Below are positions 1 through 4,966 of a stretch of 5,512 bases of DNA, piece by piece. The stretch covers positions 1 through 5,512 of the forward strand of contig JACPFH010000297.1 of assembly GCA_016183075.1 (NCBI GenBank). Reading direction: 5' to 3'. The translations under genes and the position numbers were made by a program. Source of the stretch: Deltaproteobacteria bacterium (GTDB lineage Bacteria > Desulfobacterota > Binatia > UBA9968). Positions within the stretch are counted from its first letter, which is position 1, and the number at the start of each line of letters is the position of its first letter. A model generated the notes under the pieces. It had not been told where the DNA came from, did not search any database, and saw only the letters and a list, made by a program, of their open reading frames with translations.

Positions 1-825
1 AATGTTCTGGAGCGGGCGAGCGCGCGCGACACGGTGTCGCGCACGGCAGCGGGTTCGTTCTGCAAGCAATTGCTGGCTCCTTTTGGGATCAAGATCATGG
101 GGTACATCCGCTCCATCGGCAACGTGGAAGCGCAAATGGCGGGTCTTTCCTATGAAGAGATCTACGCGCGCGCGGAGGAATCACCGGTTCGGGTGGCGGA
201 TAAGGAAGCCGAGGAAAAGATCATTGCCGGGATTGATGAGTGCAAGAGGCGGGGCGACTCGCTCGGGGGGATCTTCGAGGTGGTGGCCGTGGGCATACCT
301 CCCGGACTCGGCAGCCATTCCCAATGGGACCGCAAGCTCGATGGCCGCTTGGCTCAGGGCCTGATGAGCATTCAGGCCATTAAGGGCGTGGAGATCGGCC
401 TGGGGCTTGAGATGGCCCGGCGGCGCGGCTCTCAGGTGCACGACGAGATCTTCTTTGATCCGCGCAAAATGGTTTCCGAGGGTACGCCGAGAGTGGTTCC
501 GACCGGATTTTACCGGGGCAGCAATAACTCCGGCGGGACCGAGGGCGGCATGTCCAATGGCGCCCCGCTGGTCGTGCGCGCGGCCATGAAGCCCATTTCC
601 ACGTTGATGAGCCCGCTTCATTCCGTGGACCTTAGGTCGAAGGAGCCGGCGGATGCCTCGGTGGAACGATCCGATGTTTGCTCCGCTCCCGCCGCGGCCG
701 TCATCGGGGAGGCGGTGGTTGCCTTTGCGCTGGCGGCTGCGTTCCTGGAAAAGTTCGGCGGCGACTCCCTCCATGAAATCACGCGCAACTACGAAGGCTA
801 CCTGGAGCAGATCAAGAGTTACTGA
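1..825 (+). CDS. aroC: Chorismate synthase, 3' part (5' end outside window)
   Basis: Chorismate synthase turns 5-enolpyruvylshikimate-3-phosphate into chorismate, the last shared step to aromatic amino acids, using reduced FMN. The frame is open from base 1, so the start lies upstream and 274 residues are visible of a family usually about 360-390 long. Family motifs appear in order: ERASARDT (visible residues 4-11), DRKLDGRLAQGLMSIQAIKG with the GVEIGLG segment behind it, RGSNNSGGTEGGMSNG (172-187), and the C-terminal signature ERSDVCSAPA (from 222). The internal GTG at base 34 is not a real start because the conserved RASAR motif lies before it. The gene ends with TGA inside the start region of aroK, which fits an operon. 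The identification is secure; only the N-terminus is unseen. Confidence 0.96.
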   Translation, partial: NVLERASARDTVSRTAAGSFCKQLLAPFGIKIMGYIRSIGNVEAQMAGLSYEEIYARAEESPVRVADKEAEEKIIAGIDECKRRGDSLGGIFEVVAVGIPPGLGSHSQWDRKLDGRLAQGLMSIQAIKGVEIGLGLEMARRRGSQVHDEIFFDPRKMVSEGTPRVVPTGFYRGSNNSGGTEGGMSNGAPLVVRAAMKPISTLMSPLHSVDLRSKEPADASVERSDVCSAPAAAVIGEAVVAFALAAAFLEKFGGDSLHEITRNYEGYLEQIKSY

Positions 826-1376
826 ACCTCTGCCGCTCCGCGCGCGGAAGAACATCGCCCTTACCGGCTTCATGGCCGTAGGGAAGAGCGTTGTCGGGCA
901 GCGGTTGGCGCGCAGGCTCAAGCGGCGGTTTGTCGATCTCGATCGATTGATCGAGCGGGCCGAAGGCATGAAGGTGCAGGAGATCTTTGATCGCAAGGGC
1001 GAGGCTTACTTTCGCGCCGTGGAAAAGCGCAAGCTGCGGGATGTCCTTGGCCATGACGGGCAGGTCATCGCCACAGGGGGAGGAGCCGTGATGGACGAGG
1101 AAAATCTACGGCTGTTGAAACAGAAAAGCTTCCTCATCTGTCTTAGCGCAGCGGCGCAGATCGGGCGGCGGAAAGGGACGTCCGCTACTTGGCGGCGAGG
1201 GTAAGGAGCGTCGGATCGTGGAGCTTTTGTCGCAGCGGGAAGGGCGCTACGCCCAAGCGCATACTCAGATCGATACCACGGAGCTTACCGTTGATCAGGT
1301 GGTGAACAAAATCCTAAAGGCAATGGGCGACCTGACAGCACCCTCACCCTCTCCCTCTGGGAGAGGGCGAGGGTGA
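773..1376 (+). pseudogene. aroK: Shikimate kinase, apparently frameshifted
   Basis: Shikimate kinase phosphorylates the shikimate 3-hydroxyl with ATP. The first part is read in one frame: Walker A GFMAVGKS (866-889), DLDRLIERAEG, EAYFRAVEKR and the shikimate-binding ATGGGAV motif, up to LSA near 1150. That frame then runs into unrelated sequence and stops at 1202-1204. The family continues one frame over: GGGKGRPLL with the LID arginine (codon 1179), then ELLSQREGRY and DQVVNKIL, ending with TGA at 1374-1376. From the leucine of LSA (1142) to the RPLL arginine there are 37 bases, against 51 in E. coli AroK as I recall it, so about 14 bases seem lost. The start is uncertain: ATG 773 lies 53 bases inside aroC with no clear Shine-Dalgarno, and CTG 830 would fit the family N-terminus better. 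The last 11 residues come from the palindrome. Either a real mutation or a sequence error is possible. Confidence 0.85.
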
Positions 1377-1379
1377 GGG
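1341..1379. repeat. REP-like palindrome between aroK and aroB
   Basis: This is a long inverted repeat. Bases 1341-1351 pair with 1369-1379 (11 pairs), then after one T/C mismatch 1353-1358 pair with 1362-1367 (6 pairs), around a GGG loop. The CCCTCACCC and GGGTGAGGG arms with a CTCCC/GGGAG centre are of the kind I know as dispersed extragenic palindromes in many GC-rich bacterial genomes, so this is probably one of many copies. There is no T-run after it, so a classical terminator is unlikely. It contains the aroK TGA stop and ends four bases before the aroB ATG. Confidence 0.8.
1375..1379 (+). promoter_or_regulatory. aroB Shine-Dalgarno inside palindrome arm
   Basis: GAGGG just before ATG 1383 is the only good anti-16S match for aroB. 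It lies within the 3' arm of the palindrome, so folding of the hairpin in the mRNA would hide it, while ribosomes finishing aroK would open it. The spacing is short for ATG 1383 (3-4 bases) and about 12 bases for the second in-frame ATG at 1392. The effect on translation is inferred. Confidence 0.5.
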
Positions 1380-1382
1380 AAT

Positions 1383-2468
1383 ATGGATGCCATGCGCACG
1401 CTCACCGTCAATCTCGGCGCCCGTTCGTATCCGATTCACCTCGGCGAGGGGCTGCTGCCCCGCGCCGGCGATCTGATCAGACAGGCCGGGTGCGGCGAGA
1501 AAGTCGGTATCGTTACCAATCCCAGCGTGGCGGCCTTGTACCTTGGCGCGGTTGAAGGGTCGCTCAGGCGATCGGGTTTTCACGTTGTCACAATTGTTGT
1601 TCCCGAGGGGGAAGAGCACAAGAACCTGGGCTCTCTAGCCATGATCTATGACCGGCTGATCGCGGAGCGATTCGACCGGGGGTCCTGGGTCGTGGCCTTG
1701 GGCGGGGGCGTGATCGGCGATGTGGCCGGATTCGCGGCCGCCACGTTTTTGCGCGGTATCCCCTATATTCAGGTTCCTACCACCCTTCTTGCGCAGGTCG
1801 ACTCGAGCGTGGGCGGCAAGACCGGGATCAACCACCTGGAGGGGAAGAATCTCATCGGCGCTTTCTACCAGCCGCGACTTGTCATTATCGACGTTGATGC
1901 GCTCTGCACGCTGCCGAAAAGGGAGCTCGTTGCCGGATTGGCCGAGGTGATCAAATACGGCGTGATTGCGGACCCGAGGCTTTTCGGTCTCCTGGAGGAA
2001 AAGCTTGACCGCGTGCTCGCTCTGGACCGGAAGCTTTTGCTGGAGATCGTCGCTGCCTCGTGCGCGATCAAGGCCGGGGTCGTGGAGCAAGACGAGCGCG
2101 AGGACGATTACCGATCGGTCCTGAATTTTGGCCACAGCGTGGGTCATGCCCTGGAAGCGCTGACCGGCTATGCTGAGCTTCTCCATGGGGAAGCGGTGGC
2201 CATCGGCATGGTCCAGGCGGCCACTATTTCTGCGCGCCAGGGGCTTTGTGACGAGAAAAGTCTCAGGCGGATCTGCGCGGTCATCGAGAAGAGCGGCCTG
2301 CCGACCGAGATTCCCGTGAACGTCGATCTGAAAGAGCTGGTGAGGGGGATGGAAGTGGACAAAAAGTCGGTCGGCGGCAAGATAAAGTTTGTGCTTTGTC
2401 GAGGCATCGGCGTGACCGAGTTTCGGTGGTTTTCCCTGGAGGAGATCGCCGCGCAACTGGCAGCCTAG
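1383..2468 (+). CDS. aroB: 3-dehydroquinate synthase
   Basis: AroB converts DAHP into 3-dehydroquinate, the second shikimate step, in the cytoplasm with NAD and a divalent metal. The product is 361 residues, normal for the family, and complete. Visible motifs are PEGEEHKNL (74-82), the NAD-binding GGGVIGDVAGFAAATFLRG (107-125), the VPTTLLAQVDSSVGGKTGIN segment (131-150), GLAEVIKYG, NFGHSVGHALE, LLHGEAVAIG and MEVDKKSVGGKIKFVL. The expected metal ligands are Glu188, His251 and His268, by position in the family motifs. The start is ATG 1383 or the in-frame ATG 1392; nothing conserved lies between them. The upstream palindrome provides the Shine-Dalgarno. The TPR gene begins 10 bases after the stop. 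Long reverse-strand reading frames over this gene are by-products of its GC-rich codon use. Confidence 0.97.
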   Translation: MDAMRTLTVNLGARSYPIHLGEGLLPRAGDLIRQAGCGEKVGIVTNPSVAALYLGAVEGSLRRSGFHVVTIVVPEGEEHKNLGSLAMIYDRLIAERFDRGSWVVALGGGVIGDVAGFAAATFLRGIPYIQVPTTLLAQVDSSVGGKTGINHLEGKNLIGAFYQPRLVIIDVDALCTLPKRELVAGLAEVIKYGVIADPRLFGLLEEKLDRVLALDRKLLLEIVAASCAIKAGVVEQDEREDDYRSVLNFGHSVGHALEALTGYAELLHGEAVAIGMVQAATISARQGLCDEKSLRRICAVIEKSGLPTEIPVNVDLKELVRGMEVDKKSVGGKIKFVLCRGIGVTEFRWFSLEEIAAQLAA

Positions 2469-2478
2469 GCGGAGCGGA

Positions 2479-3012
2479 GTGTCGGACGTGACGAGCCGAG
2501 ATTCGACTCCTGGCGCGCTGCTCGACCGGGCTGAGGAGCTGCGGCGCGCGGGGAAAACTCGCGAAGGTATGGAGCTGGTGGAGCGGTCGCTCGGGCGATG
2601 GCCCGAGCACCCGCGGGGGCTTTTTCTGCGGAGCAGGCTCCTTTTCGAGCAGGGAAGTTTCGTTGAAGCTCTGGAGGCGCTTCGGCCTTTAAGCTCGCTT
2701 GCGGTCTGGGCGCAGGAAGCGGGGGCGCTTCGAAAGGCTCTCGAACGTCTCATCGAATTGCGCGAGACCGGCATCGACCCCGCCTTTGCCACCGAAAGCA
2801 TGGCACAGCTTCTCACCGAGCAGGGGCACCTCTTGGAGGCGTTGGATATCTACCGCCGACTGTTGTTTGGGTCACCGGGTGAGGAGAGAATTTGGCAAGA
2901 AATGCGCCGTATCCGAGAGCGCCTCGATCGTGAGGGCTCCCGTGATCAATCGGGGGAAAGCCTCGAGCGGGAGCTTGCGGTATGGGATCGCTGGATGCAA
3001 AGACATAAGTGA
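2479..3012 (+). CDS. TPR-repeat protein within the aro operon
   Basis: This gene encodes a 177-residue soluble protein with no signal peptide or membrane segment. It has helical TPR-like units at about 14-46 (RAEELRRAGKTREGMELVER), 47-72 (LRSRLLFEQGSFVEALEAL) and 104-136 (MAQLLTEQGHLLEALDIYRR), each with the small-residue and alanine pattern of TPR helix pairs. The middle part (about 75-100) is helical but divergent. The C-terminal 40 residues are charged and end in a Trp-containing segment (VWDRWMQ). The start is GTG 2479, with GGAG at 2471-2474 upstream. The gene sits 10 bases after aroB and 8 bases before the aroQ ATG, so it is translated with the pathway genes. TPR proteins usually hold partners together. 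A role in organising shikimate enzymes would be a guess; no enzyme motif is seen. Confidence 0.85.
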   Translation: MSDVTSRDSTPGALLDRAEELRRAGKTREGMELVERSLGRWPEHPRGLFLRSRLLFEQGSFVEALEALRPLSSLAVWAQEAGALRKALERLIELRETGIDPAFATESMAQLLTEQGHLLEALDIYRRLLFGSPGEERIWQEMRRIRERLDREGSRDQSGESLERELAVWDRWMQRHK

Positions 3013-3020
3013 GGCTCGTG

Positions 3021-3461
3021 ATGGCGAAGAAAAAAAGAATTCTGGTTTTGCACGGACCGAACCTGAACCTTTTGGGCCGCAGACAGCCGGAGATTTACGG
3101 CCGGCTCACGCTGGATCAGATCGATCGCCGGATTCGAGCGCTGGCGCGTCAACTCGGCGTTGAGGTCGAGACCCGCCAATCGAATAACGAAGGGGAACTG
3201 GTTACGTGGATTCACGAGGCATCGGGCCGCTTCGGCGCTATTGTCATCAACGCAGGCGCCTACACACATTCGAGCGTGGCCCTCAGAGATGCGTTGGTGG
3301 CGGTGGGGCTGCCTGCGGTCGAGATTCACATTTCCAATATCCACAAGCGCGAGGACTTCCGCAGGCGCTCTATGATAGCGGATGCGGTGGTGGGCCAGAT
3401 TGCCGGTTTCGGCGTGAACAGTTACCTCTTAGGGCTGCGCGCCGCCGTAGAGTGTCTGTAA
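3021..3461 (+). CDS. aroQ: Type II 3-dehydroquinate dehydratase
   Basis: AroQ removes water from 3-dehydroquinate to give 3-dehydroshikimate, the step after AroB; the type II enzyme is a small dodecamer. With the ATG 3021 start the product is 146 residues, the usual size. The motifs are HGPNLNLLGRRQPEIYG (11-27) with the lid arginine (Arg21) and catalytic Tyr26, RQSNNEGELV (52-61), INAGAYTHSSVALRDAL (76-92) with Asn77 and His83, and EIHISNIHKREDFRRRS (101-117) with His103. The start was chosen because GAGG at 3011-3014 lies six bases upstream. GTG 3009, which overlaps the TPR stop as GTGA, would add four residues and is possible. This is the last gene of the operon; a spacer with hairpins follows. 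Confidence 0.97.
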   Translation: MAKKKRILVLHGPNLNLLGRRQPEIYGRLTLDQIDRRIRALARQLGVEVETRQSNNEGELVTWIHEASGRFGAIVINAGAYTHSSVALRDALVAVGLPAVEIHISNIHKREDFRRRSMIADAVVGQIAGFGVNSYLLGLRAAVECL

Positions 3462-3507
3462 AATGAAAGGTGATGTAGGGCAGTCGATCACCGCTGCAAT
3501 GAAAAAG

Positions 3508-3538
3508 GCGTTACGAACGCGGTAATGTTACGCGCGTT
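3508..3538 (+). terminator. Candidate hairpin(s) after the aro operon
   Basis: Two overlapping hairpins lie 46 bases after aroQ. GCGTT (3508-3512) pairs with AACGC (3516-3520) around ACG, and AACGCGGTA (3516-3524) pairs with TACGCGCGTT (3529-3538) with one bulged G and a four-base loop. They share an arm, so only one can form. A short T-run (3553-3556) comes 14 bases later, too far for a classical intrinsic terminator. Termination is a reasonable guess from position, not shown. Confidence 0.3.
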
Positions 3539-3589
3539 GTGAATTTACATAGTTTTCGCCTTGATGATCGTATTCGGTAATTTACCCGA

Positions 3590-3618
3590 TTGTCGTCCTC
3601 CCCTCGGCATCGCATACT
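3590..3618 (+). promoter_or_regulatory. Weak sigma-70-like promoter candidate
   Basis: TTGTCG (3590-3595) and CATACT (3613-3618) are 17 bases apart and each matches four of six consensus positions. The site lies in the less GC-rich spacer, 38 bases before the first small gene, where a promoter for the cassette is expected. Such matches arise by chance, and a stress sigma factor with another consensus may be used instead. Confidence 0.25.
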
Positions 3619-3656
3619 AAATTTGCGAATAGTGTGAACACGGGAAAGAGGCATGC

Positions 3657-3794
3657 ATGCAAATATATCTGGCTCTTCAGCCCCTGGTTGCGTTGATCGC
3701 GGGCATCCTGATTCTCCTTATGCCAAGACTGCTGAATTATATTGTCGCCATCTACTTGATTGTAAACGGCATTTTGGGTCTTATGCCCCGCTGA
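3657..3794 (+). CDS. DUF3096-like small membrane protein
   Basis: This is a 45-residue hydrophobic peptide of unknown function. It has two membrane segments, about 5-22 (ALQPLVALIAGILILLMP) and 26-42 (LNYIVAIYLIVNGILGL), joined by a short MPRLLNY turn. The LQP-ALIAGILIL-MPRLLNYIVAIYLI pattern is what I recall for the DUF3096 family, short inner-membrane proteins found mainly in proteobacteria. The start is ATG 3657, with AAAGAGG at 3645-3651 five bases upstream; the ATG at 3653 is in another frame and gives an unrelated product. It is first in a run of five small plus-strand genes. Its role is unknown; the neighbours suggest membrane or general stress. Confidence 0.78.
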   Translation: MQIYLALQPLVALIAGILILLMPRLLNYIVAIYLIVNGILGLMPR

Positions 3795-3857
3795 ATGTGC
3801 GCTCAAAGAGCCGCCGGTTGCGCATCATCCGGCAAGGGTAAAAACAGGAGGTAAAGG

Positions 3858-4025
3858 ATGCTTTACTATGCGTTGGTATTCCTGATCGTCGGTTTGGTTG
3901 CGGGCGCTCTCGGGCTGGCAGGGGTCGCTGCGGTCGCCTCGCAGATCGCGTGGGTGCTCTTCCTGATTGGGATTATTCTCCTGGTGATCCATGTGGCGAG
4001 AGGCCACACGCCGCCGGTCCTGTAA
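3858..4025 (+). CDS. DUF1328/UPF0391-like small membrane protein
   Basis: This is a 55-residue protein with two hydrophobic helices, about 4-26 and 30-46, and a short polar tail (RGHTPPVL). The beginning MLYYALVFLIVGLVAGALG and the following GVAAVASQIAWVLF match the pattern of the DUF1328 (UPF0391, YtjA-type) family of small inner-membrane proteins, whose function is not known to me. The start is firmly set by a perfect AGGAGGT at 3846-3852, five bases before ATG 3858, which implies high translation. The gene begins 63 bases after the DUF3096-like gene and probably shares its transcript. Family members often occur near other small stress-related genes such as csbD types, as here. Confidence 0.8.
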   Translation: MLYYALVFLIVGLVAGALGLAGVAAVASQIAWVLFLIGIILLVIHVARGHTPPVL

Positions 4026-4073
4026 GGGGGCCCGCATTTAGAATTTATTTTCTGTAGGGCGAGGTAGGGCAAA

Positions 4074-4301
4074 GTGAAGCCCGCAGTGGTTATCGGGATA
4101 CTACTCATCGTGCTCGGGATCGTGGCTCTTAGTTATCAGGGCATTACCTACACGACGCGCGAGAAGATCGTCGACATCGGCCCTATCGAGGCCACCGCGG
4201 AAAAGGAAAAGACGATTCCGTTGCCGCCGATCCTCGGCGGATTGGCATTCGTAAGCGGCGTCATTTTGGTCCTGGTCGGAGGGAGAGGAGACCGTAGGTA
4301 A
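4074..4301 (+). CDS. Small two-helix membrane protein, unknown function
   Basis: This is a 75-residue protein. Helix 1 covers about 4-22 (AVVIGILLIVLGIVALSY) and helix 2 about 52-70 (ILGGLAFVSGVILVLVG). Between them is a polar loop of some 28 residues with ITYTTREKIVDIGPIEATAEKEKTIPLPP. This layout, with the YTTREK..DIGPI loop, resembles a small conserved family I have seen among bacterial hypothetical proteins; I cannot name its domain with certainty. The short basic tail GGRGDRR suggests the C-terminus faces the cytoplasm, which would put the loop outside. The start is GTG 4074, with GAGG at 4061-4064 and AGGG at 4066-4069 upstream. It lies 48 bases after the DUF1328-like gene and before the csbD-type gene. 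Confidence 0.8.
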   Translation: MKPAVVIGILLIVLGIVALSYQGITYTTREKIVDIGPIEATAEKEKTIPLPPILGGLAFVSGVILVLVGGRGDRR

Positions 4302-4368
4302 TCGTTCATTCGTTATTCGGCCTGCAATCTGAAGGGTTTCAGCGACCGGCGAATACAGGAGGGAGAGC

Positions 4369-4578
4369 ATGAACTGGGATCAAGTTTCCGGCCGGTGGAG
4401 GCAGTTGAGAGGCAAAGTCAAAGTGAAATGGGGAAAGCTCACGCACGACAAGCTTGATGTCGTCGCTGGCCGGAAGGATCAGCTTATCGGTGAGGTCCAG
4501 GAGAGATACGGCGCCACGAGGGACCAGGCGGAGAAGCAGGTCAAGAAGTGGCTCCGGGGTTTAGGCAGGGGCGGCTGA
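4369..4578 (+). CDS. CsbD-like stress protein (UPF0337 family)
   Basis: This is a 69-residue hydrophilic, mostly helical protein of the CsbD family (B. subtilis CsbD, E. coli YjbJ), abundant small cytoplasmic proteins induced by general stress and of unknown biochemical role. The family pattern is clear: MNWDQVSGRWRQLRGKVKVK at the start, WGKLTHDKLDVVAGRKDQL (21-39), and IGEVQERYGATRDQAEKQV (40-58). The length is normal; the end KKWLRGLGRGG is slightly more basic and glycine-rich than usual. The start is fixed by AGGAGGG at 4357-4363, six bases before ATG 4369. The 67 bases before it contain a small hairpin (CTGAA 4329-4333 with TTCAG 4338-4342), so this gene could also have its own control. 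It is the best evidence that the cassette is stress-related. Confidence 0.92.
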   Translation: MNWDQVSGRWRQLRGKVKVKWGKLTHDKLDVVAGRKDQLIGEVQERYGATRDQAEKQVKKWLRGLGRGG

Positions 4579-4601
4579 ACGGATCGTAAAGGAGCTAAAA
4601 A

Positions 4602-4913
4602 ATGCCGCGAGGGCAAAAAACCAAATATACGGATAGGCAGAGACGGCTCGCCGATGAGATAGAGGCCGGCTACAAGAGACGCGGACTCGGCCAGAGAGAG
4701 GCCGAGAGGAGAGCTTGGGCGACAGTTAACAAGATATTTGGCGGTGGGGAGAAGCCTGGGGGCGCGGGGTATGGAAGGCCGCTGAGCGAGGCTCCGTCGA
4801 GAAAAGGCGGCCGAATAGGAGGCGCCGCCTCGGCCCGGCGTCCTGCCGCGCGGCGATCGGCCGCCGCCAAGAAGGCGGCCCGGACGCGTGCGCGAAAAAG
4901 GAAGAAACGCTAG
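4602..4913 (+). CDS. Basic protein: conserved MPRG..YT domain plus histone-H1-like tail
   Basis: This is a 103-residue, strongly basic protein. Residues 1-47 form a compact helical region (MPRGQKTKYTDRQRRLADEI, then GYKRRGLGQREAERRAWATV and NK). The pattern MPRG-K-KYTD-Q-R-A-IE-GY--RG-----AE-RAWATVNK is one I recall from proteobacterial proteins often labelled plasmid stabilization protein, a label with little support. A glycine-rich link follows (47-58), then from about 67 a tail of Lys, Arg and Ala (RRSAAAKKAARTRARKRKKR at the very end) like histone H1 tails, suggesting nucleic-acid binding. The start is ATG 4602, with AAAGGAGC (4588-4595) upstream. The gene is 23 bases after the csbD-type stop, so co-translation is likely. 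DNA binding or protection is inference. Confidence 0.88.
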   Translation: MPRGQKTKYTDRQRRLADEIEAGYKRRGLGQREAERRAWATVNKIFGGGEKPGGAGYGRPLSEAPSRKGGRIGGAASARRPAARRSAAAKKAARTRARKRKKR

Positions 4914-4946
4914 CGGTTCAAAACGTTGAAGCCATTCAAGCCGCTA
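4911..4946. terminator. Inverted-repeat region between convergent genes
   Basis: TAGCGG (4911-4916) pairs with CCGCTA (4941-4946). Inside lie TTCAA (4917-4921), TTGAA (4926-4930) and TTCAA (4935-4939), so the middle arm can pair with either side. The position between convergent genes would suit a two-way terminator, but the stems are short and T-runs are missing on both strands. Confidence 0.25.
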
Positions 4947-4966
4947 GTCATGGGCACGATTGGGAT

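Noticed and set aside
181..996. 271-residue minus-strand open frame across aroC and aroK
   Set aside because: It is antisense to clear chorismate synthase and shikimate kinase sequence, with no recognisable domain.
1341..1379. Palindrome as an intrinsic terminator
   Set aside because: There is no T-run, and the hairpin lies within the aro operon directly before the aroB start, so full termination would silence downstream pathway genes.
1635..2816. 393-residue minus-strand open frame across aroB and the TPR gene
   Set aside because: It lies opposite two well-supported genes, is rich in Arg and Ser as expected for a reverse frame of GC-rich coding DNA, and shows no motif.
3636..3656. Possible operator around GTGTGAACAC
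   Set aside because: The arms are only four bases and the site is adjacent to the ribosome-binding site; no regulator family is suggested.
3582..3806. 74-residue minus-strand open frame over the DUF3096-like gene
   Set aside because: The opposite strand encodes a family-like membrane peptide with a good Shine-Dalgarno; this frame has none.
3653..3841. 62-residue plus-strand frame starting at ATG 3653
   Set aside because: It overlaps the DUF3096-like gene in another frame and gives a product without family resemblance; ATG 3657 is better spaced from AAAGAGG.
3795..3854. 19-codon frame starting right after the DUF3096-like stop
   Set aside because: It is very short, has no own Shine-Dalgarno and no similarity; its end only overlaps the Shine-Dalgarno of the next gene.
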